In this document: in pieces, positions 18,030 through 27,722 of the stretch
How positions within the stretch are numbered: position 1 is the first letter of the stretch
Layout of the letters: each line of letters begins with the position of its first letter
Assembly: GCA_902476265.1 (NCBI GenBank)
Contig: CABSCP010000001.1
Coordinates: forward strand, 62,001 to 126,000
Source of the DNA: an uncultured Lachnospiraceae bacterium
GTDB lineage: Bacteria; Bacillota; Clostridia; Lachnospirales; Lachnospiraceae
DNA: 64,000 bases
Direction of reading: 5' to 3'
Position numbers and translations under genes: made by a program
The notes under the pieces: generated by a model
The model's database searches: none
What the model was told of the DNA's origin: nothing
Seen by the model: the letters and a program-made list of their open reading frames with translations, nothing else

Positions 18030-20345
18030 ATGGAATTTGGGAAAATTTGTTCCTGGGAAAAACAGGACAACAAGATTGTGATCCGGTTTGAAAAGAGGGA
18101 AGGGCGGATCGAAGTCATCACAGAAAAAATTATCAATGTCTTTGTGGAGGTGGTGAGCAGGGAACATCGTTCGAAAGCGATTGAAGGAAACAAGGCGGCT
18201 GCTGTCCCCTTTACGGTGACGGAGCGGGACGGAATGCTGGCTATTGCGACAAACAGTGTTACCGCAAAGATATACGATGATTTCAAAGTGGACTTTTATG
18301 ATGCCAAAGGGCACGTCATCTGCCGGGATTACCGGGGAGAAAGGCATTCGGAAGAAGGTCTGAGCGATGAAATGAAAGCGCTGAAAGCTGCGGAAGGCCA
18401 TATTGTAGAGGAAAAAGAAAGCAGCAAAATAGATATAGTCAAACAGATGGAAGGGGACGAAGCATTCTATGGTCTTGGGGATAAAACCGGTTTTATGAAC
18501 AAACGGGGCTATGAATATGTGATGTGGAATTCAGATACGTCCATGCCTCATGTTGACAGCTTTAAGTCCCTTTATAAATCCATACCGTTTTTTATTACGC
18601 TGCGCAAAGATACGGTGTTTGGTTTGTTTTTCGACACAACATACCGGGCTTGCTTCGATATGGGGAAGGAATCGGATGATTATTATTGGTATGGCATAGA
18701 AGAAGGGAATCTGGACTATTATCTGATCGCCGGAGACAGTATGCCGGAGATACTGGAAGGCTACACTTATCTGACAGGGACAACTCCGGTGCCGCAAAAA
18801 TGGACATTAGGCTATCACCAATGCCGCTGGAGTTACATGTCGGAGGAGGAAATAAGAGGAATTGCATCAAAAATGCGGGAATGTGGGATTCCCTGTGATG
18901 TGATTCATCTGGATATCGATTATATGGATCATTATAAGGTGTTCACCTGGACGCCGGATAAGGAACGGTACCCGGATCCTGCAAAACTGATTTCAGATCT
19001 TTCAGAGGATGGAATCAAGATTGTGACCATCGTTGATCCCGGAGTGAAGCTGGAAGAGGGATATCAGATTTATGATACCGGTGTGGAAAAGGGATACTTT
19101 GCAAAGACGCCGGAAGGCGAAATATACGTGAATGAAGCATGGCCCGGAGAGGTGGCATTCCCGGATTTTGGACGGGAAGAGGTGCGCCGCTGGTGGGGGG
19201 AAAATCACCAGTTCCTGATTGATAAAGGCGTAAGAGGAATCTGGAATGATATGAACGAGCCGGGAAGCTTCCGGGGAGAACTTCCTTTGGATGTGGTATT
19301 TACCGACGAGGACGAAAGAGCGGATCATGCCCGGATGCACAATGTGTATGGACACAATATGGCGAAAGCAACCTACTTTGGGATGAAAGAGAGAGACGGC
19401 AGAAGGCCTTTTGTGATCACCCGCGCCTGTTATGCAGGAACACAGAAGTACAGCACGGGCTGGACAGGGGACAATCACAGTATTTGGGCCCATCTGCAGA
19501 TGCTGATACCTCAGCTCTGCAATATGGGGCTGAGCGGAATGGCCTTCGTCGGAACGGATGTTGGCGGATTTGGTTCTGACTGTACCAAGGAACTTTTATG
19601 CCGCTGGGTGCAGGCGGGAAGCTTTTCCCCTCTGTTCCGGAATCATTCCGCCATCGGAACCCGGCATCAGGAGCCCTGGCGGTATGATCAGGAAACGGTG
19701 GAGATCTACCGGAAGGCGGTGGAACTTCGGTATCATCTGATCCCTTATTATTATGATTTGTTCTTTACAGGGGAAAAAACGGGACTGCCCATCATGCGTC
19801 CCCTGGTTTTCCACTATGAAAAAGACGAGACGGCCAAAACCATAAACAGTGAATTTTTAGTCGGTGAAAACCTGCTGGCAGCGCCTGTAGTGAATCAGGG
19901 TGAACGGATGAAAATGGTTTATCTGCCGGAAGGCGTCTGGTATGATTACCGGACAGGAGAAAAATTTGCGAGCGGACAACAGGGGCGTTGGATTCTCCGG
20001 GATGCGCCGCTGGATACCTGCCCGTTATTTGTGAAAGGAGGAACGATTCTTCCCGTATGGCCGAAACAGAATTATGTGGGGGAAAAGGATACGGATTCGG
20101 TGCTCATGCTGGAGGTTTGGCCCGGAGAGGGGAGCTGGGAGCATTTTCAGGATGACGGAGAAAGCTTTGCATACCGGGAGGGCGTTTATAACCGGTATCA
20201 TTGTGAACAGACCGCTGACGGCAGACTGACAATCACATGTGCCCATAGCGGGTATGAAAAGAAATACAAAAAAGTACAGGTCTGCTGTCTGGGAGAAATT
20301 TCGGAAGGCAGGATCGAGGAAGGAGAATGCTGCCTGCAGTTATGA
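18030..20345 (+). CDS. GH31 alpha-glucosidase/alpha-glycosidase (copy 1)
   Basis: A 771-residue cytoplasmic GH31 enzyme, probably releasing alpha-linked glucose from oligosaccharide ends. An N-terminal beta-sandwich (about 1-235) precedes the (beta/alpha)8 barrel, with nucleophile Asp407 in WNDMNEP and acid/base Asp481 in WTGDNHSIW, then C-terminal beta domains. An open frame extends 24 codons upstream, but the ATG at 18030 follows GGAGGT and matches the start of the paralogue at 42047. The two proteins share 49 of the first 60 residues and identical active-site numbering. Unlike copy 2 it sits by the mannoside genes and carries an operator-like site upstream, so it may have a different inducer. 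Substrate is not certain; GH31 also includes alpha-xylosidases. Confidence 0.92.
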   Translation: MEFGKICSWEKQDNKIVIRFEKREGRIEVITEKIINVFVEVVSREHRSKAIEGNKAAAVPFTVTERDGMLAIATNSVTAKIYDDFKVDFYDAKGHVICRDYRGERHSEEGLSDEMKALKAAEGHIVEEKESSKIDIVKQMEGDEAFYGLGDKTGFMNKRGYEYVMWNSDTSMPHVDSFKSLYKSIPFFITLRKDTVFGLFFDTTYRACFDMGKESDDYYWYGIEEGNLDYYLIAGDSMPEILEGYTYLTGTTPVPQKWTLGYHQCRWSYMSEEEIRGIASKMRECGIPCDVIHLDIDYMDHYKVFTWTPDKERYPDPAKLISDLSEDGIKIVTIVDPGVKLEEGYQIYDTGVEKGYFAKTPEGEIYVNEAWPGEVAFPDFGREEVRRWWGENHQFLIDKGVRGIWNDMNEPGSFRGELPLDVVFTDEDERADHARMHNVYGHNMAKATYFGMKERDGRRPFVITRACYAGTQKYSTGWTGDNHSIWAHLQMLIPQLCNMGLSGMAFVGTDVGGFGSDCTKELLCRWVQAGSFSPLFRNHSAIGTRHQEPWRYDQETVEIYRKAVELRYHLIPYYYDLFFTGEKTGLPIMRPLVFHYEKDETAKTINSEFLVGENLLAAPVVNQGERMKMVYLPEGVWYDYRTGEKFASGQQGRWILRDAPLDTCPLFVKGGTILPVWPKQNYVGEKDTDSVLMLEVWPGEGSWEHFQDDGESFAYREGVYNRYHCEQTADGRLTITCAHSGYEKKYKKVQVCCLGEISEGRIEEGECCLQL

Positions 20346-20374
20346 AAAAGGAAGGCGCGCAGAAAGAATAGGAA

Positions 20375-20405
20375 AATGCACCGGGGTGTTCCGGTGCATT
20401 TTTAA
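20375..20405. terminator. Bidirectional terminator between GH31 and GntR/LacI regulator
   Basis: AATGCACCGG pairs with CCGGTGCATT around GGTGTT, with T residues following on the plus strand and AAAA preceding, which gives T residues on the minus strand. It separates two convergent genes. Confidence 0.88.
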
Positions 20406-20408
20406 ATC

Positions 20409-21470
20409 TTAAAGATTCTCACAGACAGAAGTGCGTACAACCAGGGAAACGTCCGCGAGGAGTTTGAGCGGGGTTTGTGTCAGCTTTCTCTGAACGATGC
20501 TGAGCAGGAGATAAGCGGCATTTGAACCGATCTCGTTGAAATCCTGACGGACGGTGGTCAGTTCCCGGGCTACCTCAGGAGACTGGATCCAGTCGTCAAA
20601 TCCTATAATTGAGATGTCTTCCGGTATGCGGAGCCCCAGACCGCGAAAAGTATGCATCATATGAAGCGCGAGGATATCATTGCAGCAAAAAATGGCAGTG
20701 ATTTCACGTGAACGGATCTGCCGGGCGAGTTCATCATAATCGGCATCCAGAATCAGACTGTCTTTTGTGATTTCATATCCGGCTTTCCGCATGGCGCTGC
20801 AGAAACCGTCATACCGTTCCTGTTCCGATCTTAAAAAAAACTGATGTCCGGCGAATTTAATATTTTTATGCTTTTGATCCAGCAGAAACTGTGTGGCCAG
20901 CGCCCCGCCGTTATAATTGTTGCAGCCGGAGTAATAGCAGGAGTAGTTTACATCATATCTGTCGATCAGCACAAAAGGAATATTTCTTTCGTCCAGGTAC
21001 CGATAGTTATTTATACTTTTTTCGGGATTAAAAGAATAAATAATAAATCCTTTTACATTTAAATCCAGCATCTTCCGGATGGATTCTGCCTCCTGGGTTG
21101 GATCGCCGTTATTCCACTCTACGATGAGGGAGTAATGAAAAGAAGAGGTCATCGTCTGCGCGCCCTTAATGATGTGGATAATGGAGCTGTCGTTATGGTT
21201 TTCGGAATACAGAATCAGAGCGATCAGCTGTCCGGCGGCAGAGCAGCTGTCCGGAGAAGTGACAAAGGTGCCTTTATGCTTCAGACGCTTAATATAACCT
21301 TCTTCTGCAAGTTCTGTCAGTGCGCGGCGGATCGTAATACTGCTCACGCCGTACATTTCAGCATACTCTGTTTCATTGGGCAGCTTATCGTCCACTTTCA
21401 GTTTCCCGTCTTCGATCTGCTGCTTTATGGATTGTTTTACAATAATATATTTTGCCGGTTTTTTATCCAT
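20409..21470 (-). CDS. GntR-HTH/LacI-sensor transcriptional regulator (AraR-like), copy 1
   Basis: A 353-residue repressor-type protein. Residues about 1-75 are a GntR winged helix (YGVSSITIRRALTELAEEGY), and residues about 85-350 are a LacI/periplasmic-binding-like sugar sensor (GFIIYSFNPE, IPFVLIDRY, AIFCCNDILALHMM, ISIIGFDDW). This layout is that of AraR. It diverges from the GH38/GH2 operon, with a shared operator-like motif on both promoters, and is a clear paralogue of the regulator at 29818-30954. Inducer is probably a sugar from the mannoside pathway; this is inferred from position. Confidence 0.92.
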   Translation of the reverse strand: MDKKPAKYIIVKQSIKQQIEDGKLKVDDKLPNETEYAEMYGVSSITIRRALTELAEEGYIKRLKHKGTFVTSPDSCSAAGQLIALILYSENHNDSSIIHIIKGAQTMTSSFHYSLIVEWNNGDPTQEAESIRKMLDLNVKGFIIYSFNPEKSINNYRYLDERNIPFVLIDRYDVNYSCYYSGCNNYNGGALATQFLLDQKHKNIKFAGHQFFLRSEQERYDGFCSAMRKAGYEITKDSLILDADYDELARQIRSREITAIFCCNDILALHMMHTFRGLGLRIPEDISIIGFDDWIQSPEVARELTTVRQDFNEIGSNAAYLLLSIVQRKLTQTPLKLLADVSLVVRTSVCENL

Positions 21471-21500
21471 TTTTCCATCCCTTCTGAAAAACTTACTATA

Positions 21501-21534
21501 ATTAAAGTATACATTATTAAATAATAAAAGACAA
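21501..21534 (-). promoter_or_regulatory. Promoter and operator of GntR/LacI regulator copy 1
   Basis: On the minus strand TTGTCT (21534-21529), a 17-bp spacer and TATACT (21511-21506) form a good promoter. The plus-strand motif ATTAAAGTATACATTATTAA (21501-21520) covers the -10 box, so a repressor bound there would block transcription, which suggests autoregulation. Confidence 0.65.
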
Positions 21535-21566
21535 GGCTGATTTCAATAAGTTATATAAAAATACAA

Positions 21567-21615
21567 TTGACTGGTATTAAAATATATGATATAAATAACT
21601 TAAAGCATACATTAA
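21567..21615 (+). promoter_or_regulatory. Promoter and operator of the GH38/GH2 operon
   Basis: TTGACT (21567-21572), a 17-bp spacer and TATAAA (21590-21595) are followed at the likely start point by TTAAAGCATACATTAA (21600-21615), which matches the motif at 21501 and 31003. Confidence 0.65.
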
Positions 21616-21662
21616 TGTATAATATATGGCGATGCCGGTGATTCAGAAAGAGGAGGAACGGG

Positions 21663-24620
21663 ATGTATTCTTTTGAAAAAAATACCATCATAAGAATGGA
21701 GAAATTTGTGAGGAGGCTGCAGGAAAAATATTATAAGGAGCTGCAGACGCTTTCCTGCACCGCATATGTAACAAAGGAACCTGTACCGTTTGAGGACAGA
21801 TTATCAGGAGAAAAGAAAGAGCTTAAAATCGGCGATCACTGGGGGGAATTGTTCGATTGCGCGTGGTTCCATTTTACCGGGCGGATTCCGGAGGGCGTCA
21901 GTCAGGAAGAACTGGTGCTCCTGATTGATATCAGCGGCGAAGGCCTTTGCTTTGATGCACAGGGAATGCCGATTATCGGACTGACTCATGGAAGCGTGGT
22001 ATGGGAATACGGGTCCGTACGCAAACATACGGTGCCGTTGAATCTTTTGTCCGTAAAGGATAGAGAGATAGACGTGTGGGTGGACGGAGGCTGTAATGAC
22101 CTGTTTGGGAAATATGTGGAGAGCGGGGATTTGAAAGAAGCCGGTATTGCCAAATGCTATCCGCAACTGCGTGCACTTTATTATGATACATTTGTGCTGA
22201 AGGAAGCGTTTGAAAATCTTCCCGAGGGTCCCAGACGTTCTTCTATTTTGAAATGTGTGAATGACGCTATGAATGTCATGTATGACTATACAGAGGAAGA
22301 AGCGGTTAAGGCCAGAAAGATTCTGAGCAGGGAGCTGGAAAAGAAAGGGGGAACCCCTTCGCTGACCATTGATTTTATCGGGCATGCTCATATTGATCTG
22401 GCGTGGCTGTGGCCTGTCCGGGAGACAATCCGCAAAGGGGCAAGAACTTTCGCGACCGTGGACAAGATGATGGACCGCTTTGGAGATTACCGTTTTGGCT
22501 TCAGCCAGCCACAGCTTTTGGAGTGGATGAAACAATACTATCCTTCTATCTTTGAAGCGATGAAAAAGAGAGTCAAAGAGGGCCGGGTAGAAGTTCAGGG
22601 CGGAATGTGGGTGGAAGCCGATACAAACCTGACCGGCGGAGAATCACTGGTGCGCCAGATCATGTATGGGACGAAGTTCTGGAAAGAGGAATTTGACCAG
22701 GAAGTGGACAACATGTGGATTCCGGATGTGTTCGGTTATTCCGCTGCACTGCCTCAGATCATGAAGAAGAGCGGATTAAAATATTTTATGACGCAGAAAA
22801 TGTCCTGGAATGACCATAATGAATTTCCTTATCATACGTTCCGATGGAAAGGACTGGACGGATCTGAGGTGCTGACCCATATGCTTCCCGAAGAAACCTA
22901 TAACAGCCAGGCGTCTGCGGCCAGCATCCGGACAATTGAAAAGAAATATCATGAAAAAGGAGTTTGTGAAGGCGCGCTGGCACTGTTTGGCATTGGGGAC
23001 GGCGGAGGCGGACCGGGGACTTATCATCTTGAAAAATTGGACCGTCTGAAAAATCTGGAAGGATTTTCACCGGCAAGGCAGCGCTTTGCCAGAGATTTCT
23101 TCCATGACATAGACCATGATACGGAAGAATATCCCTGCTGGAACGGGGAACTGTATCTGGAAAAACACAGAGGCACCTATACCACCCAGGCCAGGAATAA
23201 AAAGTATAACCGTCTGATGGAACAGGCTCTGCGGGAACTGGAATTTGCATCCGTACTGGGGATGCTGTATGGCGGAAAAACGTATCCCAAAGAGGAACTG
23301 GATAGCATCTGGAAAGAAGTGCTTCTCTACCAGTTCCACGACATCATTCCCGGGTCTTCCATTAAGCGGGTTTACGAGGAATGTATTCCCCGTTACGAAG
23401 CGATGTATGCAGAAGTGAAAAGCCGCATCCGCGAAATGTATGAGTCGGTTCTGAAGGGACCTGCAGTTGTGAACAGCCTGTCTTTTGAAAGAACGGAATA
23501 TGTGGAGCATGAAGGGGAATGGTATTGCGTACAGCTTCCGGCAATGGGGTGTGCCGCTTTGGAAAGAAAAGCGGAGCGGTCGGAGGAACTGGCAATCTCT
23601 GAAAACCAGATCTGCAACGGGAAGCTGCGGGTTACATTTGATGAAATGGGACGCATTTCTTCCATCTGGGATATGGAGAATGAAAAAGAAGTTCTCCCGT
23701 CAGGACAGAGGGCTAATACATTGAATGTATATGATGATGCGGATGGAGATGCCTGGGATATAGAAGTATATTATGATGAAAAAGTCCCCGAAAGCTTTGT
23801 GCTGATATCTCAGAAGACGAGTCTGGAAGGGCCGGACGCTGTAATGCGGCAGGAATATGCCTATGGCAATTCTACGTTGGTGCAGAGAATCTTCCTGCGT
23901 CAGGGAAGCAGATGTATTGAGTTTGATACTTCGGTTGAATGGCAGGAAAAAGACAGGATGCTGCGGACACAGTTTCCCGTGGATGTATGGAATAATCTGG
24001 TCACCTGCGATATTCAATATGGCAGTATCCGCCGTTCCACGACAAAGAATACAAGCTGGGATAAATCGCAGTTTGAAATCTGCGCGCACAAATGGGTCGA
24101 TCTTTCCAGAGACGACTATGGCGTAGCATTGATAAATGACTGTAAATACGGTCATAAAGTATTTGACAATGTGCTGGATCTGGCGCTTCTGCGCAGCAGT
24201 AATTATCCCGGAGAACAGGCCGATCTTGGAAAGCATCAGTTCCGTTATGCGCTGTATCCTCATGCCGGCAATGAAAGGATGGCGGGGGTAGAGCGGATAG
24301 CGTGGGCGTTTAATCATCCTGTTGTGGTTTATGAAGGAGGAAAGAAGAAGCGTATCCCTCAAAGTTTCCTCTCTGTGAATAAAGAGAATGTGGAAATCAC
24401 AGCTGTGAAACGTTCGGAGGACGGCAGCAGTATTATTGTCAGGCTGAATGAACGTGACGGCATGAATACGAAGACGGTGCTTTCTCTGCCGGATGTGGTT
24501 AAAGGTGTATTTGAATGCAATCTTTTGGAAAAAGAAAGAACGGAAGCTGTCCGGATTGACGGTAAAATAGAACTGGATATGAAGCCGTTTGAAATCCGCA
24601 CAATCGGATTGATGATATGA
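21663..24620 (+). CDS. GH38 alpha-mannosidase
   Basis: A 985-residue cytoplasmic alpha-mannosidase. The metal-binding GHAHIDLAWLWP motif supplies His243 and Asp245, the nucleophile is Asp355 in WIPDVFGYSAALPQI, and later barrel/helix-bundle blocks follow (GDGGGGPGTYHLE, LYQFHDIIPGSSI); C-terminal beta domains run from about 600. Length is typical for bacterial GH38. RBS GAGGAGGA at 21649-21656. It is the first gene of a two-gene operon with a GH2 beta-mannosidase, under a divergently transcribed GntR/LacI regulator. The pair could strip alpha-mannose and then the beta-mannosyl core of N-glycans or mannosylated oligosaccharides; no signal peptide, so substrates are imported first. Confidence 0.94.
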   Translation: MYSFEKNTIIRMEKFVRRLQEKYYKELQTLSCTAYVTKEPVPFEDRLSGEKKELKIGDHWGELFDCAWFHFTGRIPEGVSQEELVLLIDISGEGLCFDAQGMPIIGLTHGSVVWEYGSVRKHTVPLNLLSVKDREIDVWVDGGCNDLFGKYVESGDLKEAGIAKCYPQLRALYYDTFVLKEAFENLPEGPRRSSILKCVNDAMNVMYDYTEEEAVKARKILSRELEKKGGTPSLTIDFIGHAHIDLAWLWPVRETIRKGARTFATVDKMMDRFGDYRFGFSQPQLLEWMKQYYPSIFEAMKKRVKEGRVEVQGGMWVEADTNLTGGESLVRQIMYGTKFWKEEFDQEVDNMWIPDVFGYSAALPQIMKKSGLKYFMTQKMSWNDHNEFPYHTFRWKGLDGSEVLTHMLPEETYNSQASAASIRTIEKKYHEKGVCEGALALFGIGDGGGGPGTYHLEKLDRLKNLEGFSPARQRFARDFFHDIDHDTEEYPCWNGELYLEKHRGTYTTQARNKKYNRLMEQALRELEFASVLGMLYGGKTYPKEELDSIWKEVLLYQFHDIIPGSSIKRVYEECIPRYEAMYAEVKSRIREMYESVLKGPAVVNSLSFERTEYVEHEGEWYCVQLPAMGCAALERKAERSEELAISENQICNGKLRVTFDEMGRISSIWDMENEKEVLPSGQRANTLNVYDDADGDAWDIEVYYDEKVPESFVLISQKTSLEGPDAVMRQEYAYGNSTLVQRIFLRQGSRCIEFDTSVEWQEKDRMLRTQFPVDVWNNLVTCDIQYGSIRRSTTKNTSWDKSQFEICAHKWVDLSRDDYGVALINDCKYGHKVFDNVLDLALLRSSNYPGEQADLGKHQFRYALYPHAGNERMAGVERIAWAFNHPVVVYEGGKKKRIPQSFLSVNKENVEITAVKRSEDGSSIIVRLNERDGMNTKTVLSLPDVVKGVFECNLLEKERTEAVRIDGKIELDMKPFEIRTIGLMI

Positions 24621-24658
24621 AACGGTTGAAAGGTACCATGGCTTTAAGGAGGAAGCAA

Positions 24659-27130
24659 ATGAGATTGGACTTAAACGGAAAATGGCAGATGAGGCGTACG
24701 GATGAGGTGAGCTGGCAGGATGCGCGCGTGCCCGGATCTGTTTTAAATGATTTATATCGAAATGGAAGAATTGAGGATCCTTACTACAGAGACAATGAGG
24801 AAACGGGTTATGCCGTATCCCGTTATGAATATGTTTATCGGAAGACCTTTGATTTGGCGGCGGAGGATCTGGAACACGACAGACTGCTTCTGCGGTGTGA
24901 GGGGCTGGATACGCTGTGCGACGTTATGGTGAATGATAAGCCCGTTTTAAAAACAGATAATATGCACAGAATCTGGGAAACGGATGTGAAACAGAACCTG
25001 CAGGAAGGGAAAAACCGGATTGAAATACTGATTCATTCGGCAACGGAGTACCTGGATGAGCTGAACAAAAAAATGTATGATCCGCGGATACCGGATGATG
25101 AACCGGCCCTGTCCCATCTGCGAAAAGCCGCATACGCATATGGCTGGGACTGGGGGCCGAAGCTGGGGGATCAGGGCATTTGGCGGGGGATTTTTATTCA
25201 AAGCTATGACAACGCGAAAATAGATGATATTTATGTAAGACAGGAACATTTACCCGGCCAGGTAAAGCTGCGGATACAAATGGATATTCAAAAATGGAAG
25301 GACGGCAGATACCGTGCTTTGGTTGAAGTGGAAACACCCACACATGAAAAACTGGAAGGGAGTATAGATTTTAACAAAGATCATGCAGAGATGGAGATGT
25401 CTGTAAAAAATCCCATGCTCTGGTGGCCGAATAATCTGGGAGACCAGCCCCTTTACCGGATGACTGTAACGCTGACGGAAAACGATGTGAAACTGGATGA
25501 TAGGGAAATGAAGATCGGGCTCCGCACGATTGCTCTGAAAAAGGAAGATGATAAATGGGGACAGAGTTTTACGTTTGTGGTGAACGGCGAAGAAATTTTT
25601 GCAATGGGTGCAAATTATATTCCGGAAGATGCCATGCTGGGAAGAAGGACGGAAGAAAAGACAAGACGGATGCTGGAAGACTGCAGGAAAGCGAATTATA
25701 ATATGATCCGCGTCTGGGGCGGCGGTCACTATGCGGAAGATGCGTTTTATGATCTTTGCGATGAATATGGCATTCTGGTATGGCAGGATCATATGTACGC
25801 CTGTCGTGCATATGAGTTTACGGAGGAACTCAAAAAAAGCATTACGGAAGAAACGGCCGACAATGTAAAGCGGCTCCGCAACCATGCCTGCCTTGCTTTG
25901 TGGTGCGGCAATAACGAGATCGAAATGCTATGGGCTAATTTTGACTTTGAAAAGCGCTACGGCGCAAAAATGAAGGATGATTATCTGGAACAGTTTGAAT
26001 CCTACCTTCCCCGGCTTACCGGAACGTTGGATCCTGCTGCGCCCTACTGGCATTCCTCTCCCTCTTCCGTAGGACATATTGTGGATACGGATAATGAAAA
26101 CTTTGGCGATACCCATTATTGGGGAGTATGGCACGGCCGGGAGCCGCTGACGAATTACAGGAATATTTATCCCAGATTTAATTCCGAATTTGGCATTCAG
26201 TCATTTCCGTGTCTGAAAACCATGAAAACCTTTACCAGGCCGGAGGACAGAAATATTTTTTCGAAGGTGTGCGAAAGCCACCAGAAAAACGGAACGGGAA
26301 ATGAAAAAATTCTTTTCTATGTCAGCGATAATTTCAGATATCCGCATGGCTTTGACTCCCTCCTATATGTCTCCCAGCTGGTGCAGGCAGAAGGAATGCG
26401 GTATGGGGTGGAACATTGGAGAAGAAACAGGGGAAGATGTATGGGAGCGTTGATCTGGCAGTTGAACGACTGCTGGCCCGTGGCATCCTGGTCCTGCGTG
26501 GATTACTTTAACCGGTGGAAGGCTGTGCAGTATATGGCCAGGAGATTCTACGCTCCGATACTGCTTTCAGCCTGCGAAGAAGGAAAGACCGTAGCGCTTC
26601 ATGTGACAAATGATACCCGAAACGCTGTTTCGGGAAGCGTGCACTGGGAACTTCGGCACAGAGACGGGCGAGTGTTAAAGTCCGGCGATGTACCGGCAAA
26701 GGTGCCCGGATTGTCCACACAACAAGTGGTAAAACTGGATTTTGAAAACGGAACAAAAGACTTCTGTGCACAGGAAGATTTTTTATCCTATGAGCTGCGG
26801 ACAGACAATGAAATTATCGGCGCCGGCATCTGCCTCTTTGTAAAAAACAAACATTTTGGATTTACGGATCCTCAAATTGAATCAGAAGCGGTGGAAGAGG
26901 GAGATTCGATTGTTATTATTCTGCGCGGCAGGTCTCTTGCCAGATTTGTGGAACTGGATCTTGCCGATGCCGATGCTGTATTTGAGGACAATATCTTCGA
27001 TCTGGAACCCGGAAAGGAAAAAAGGATCAGGCTGGAGAAAAACTGCATTTCCCGGAGATTAGCGCTGGAAGAGGTTCGAGAACAGCTGAAAATAAGAAGT
27101 CTTTATGATACCTTTGAAAAAGTGATGTAA
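24659..27130 (+). CDS. GH2 beta-mannosidase
   Basis: An 823-residue cytoplasmic GH2 enzyme. The N-terminal sugar-binding domain begins LNGKWQMRRTDE and shows VPGSVLNDLYRNG, typical of beta-mannosidases. The barrel holds acid/base Glu420 in WCGNNEIEMLW and nucleophile Glu510 in NSEFGIQSFP, and WQLNDCWPVASWS follows near residue 610. The ATG at 24617 overlaps the GH38 stop, but the ATG at 24659 has AAGGAGG six bases ahead and starts at the conserved domain, so it is preferred. It would cleave terminal beta-mannose, for example Man-beta-1,4-GlcNAc left after GH38 action. Ends in a terminator. Confidence 0.93.
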   Translation: MRLDLNGKWQMRRTDEVSWQDARVPGSVLNDLYRNGRIEDPYYRDNEETGYAVSRYEYVYRKTFDLAAEDLEHDRLLLRCEGLDTLCDVMVNDKPVLKTDNMHRIWETDVKQNLQEGKNRIEILIHSATEYLDELNKKMYDPRIPDDEPALSHLRKAAYAYGWDWGPKLGDQGIWRGIFIQSYDNAKIDDIYVRQEHLPGQVKLRIQMDIQKWKDGRYRALVEVETPTHEKLEGSIDFNKDHAEMEMSVKNPMLWWPNNLGDQPLYRMTVTLTENDVKLDDREMKIGLRTIALKKEDDKWGQSFTFVVNGEEIFAMGANYIPEDAMLGRRTEEKTRRMLEDCRKANYNMIRVWGGGHYAEDAFYDLCDEYGILVWQDHMYACRAYEFTEELKKSITEETADNVKRLRNHACLALWCGNNEIEMLWANFDFEKRYGAKMKDDYLEQFESYLPRLTGTLDPAAPYWHSSPSSVGHIVDTDNENFGDTHYWGVWHGREPLTNYRNIYPRFNSEFGIQSFPCLKTMKTFTRPEDRNIFSKVCESHQKNGTGNEKILFYVSDNFRYPHGFDSLLYVSQLVQAEGMRYGVEHWRRNRGRCMGALIWQLNDCWPVASWSCVDYFNRWKAVQYMARRFYAPILLSACEEGKTVALHVTNDTRNAVSGSVHWELRHRDGRVLKSGDVPAKVPGLSTQQVVKLDFENGTKDFCAQEDFLSYELRTDNEIIGAGICLFVKNKHFGFTDPQIESEAVEEGDSIVIILRGRSLARFVELDLADADAVFEDNIFDLEPGKEKRIRLEKNCISRRLALEEVREQLKIRSLYDTFEKVM

Positions 27131-27144
27131 GAACAGAATGAAAA

Positions 27145-27183
27145 GAGTCCTTCCTGTTAAAAGACGGGAGGGACTCCTTTTTG
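27145..27183 (+). terminator. Rho-independent terminator of the GH38/GH2 operon
   Basis: GAGTCC and TTCCTG pair with CGGGAG and GGACTC (two G-U pairs), followed by CCTTTTTTG. Confidence 0.85.
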
Positions 27184-27227
27184 TGATAAGAGAAAGTACA
27201 CAGAACTTGCTTCCTTATGATGGGAAA

Positions 27228-27719
27228 TCAGCTGTTTTTGAAAACAGGACAGATTTCGCACAGCTTTTGAGTTAGAAGTTCGGCCATGGCCCGATGCTTG
27301 ACCACGGAAGGGTGTCCGGCCCCGCCGAAGCCGTCCTGGGGGCGGATGATCAGGGGAAATTCAAGGTAATGGATATTCCGGTCTCCGGCTTCCCGGCGTT
27401 TGGCTACCAGAGCAGTGAGCGCCGGAACCGGTCCGAAATTCATGGGGCCGATGGCGCAGACCAGCGGGGTGTGCGGATATCGTTTTCGGAAAAAATCCAG
27501 CAGTTCCTCATAACGCTGTGTATACTGCAGGGTTGAGATAGGAGCCGACCAATCGTTGGTTCCCAGGTTGATGACGGCGGCATCCGGATAAAAGGGATCT
27601 ATCGCCTGTGTATCCAACTGGGGGCAGAAGCTTTCCATAAAGAAATCCGACATCCGTCCATTCTCTTCTTTTATAAAAATACCTTCCCGAAGGGTATTGC
27701 TGATCATATCAAAGTTCAT
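27228..27719 (-). CDS. N-terminally truncated SGNH/GDSL hydrolase-like protein
   Basis: A 163-residue protein matching only the C-terminal half of the CE2-like esterase at 37091-38110. It keeps the block III motif INLGTND and the block V region GFGGAGHPSVVKHRAMAELL, but lacks the beta-sandwich domain and the GDS block with the nucleophilic serine. It starts three bases after the GH78 stop, with AAAAGAGG in the end of that gene acting as ribosome binding site, so it is probably translated by coupling. No missing N-terminal half is found upstream. It is either a decaying remnant or a non-catalytic protein; a hydrolase function is doubtful. Confidence 0.65.
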   Translation of the reverse strand: MNFDMISNTLREGIFIKEENGRMSDFFMESFCPQLDTQAIDPFYPDAAVINLGTNDWSAPISTLQYTQRYEELLDFFRKRYPHTPLVCAIGPMNFGPVPALTALVAKRREAGDRNIHYLEFPLIIRPQDGFGGAGHPSVVKHRAMAELLTQKLCEICPVFKNS

Positions 27720-27722
27720 GGT

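Noticed and set aside
27228..27719. Active esterase assignment for the small SGNH protein
   Set aside because: The GDS nucleophile block and first domain are absent, so catalytic function is not supported.
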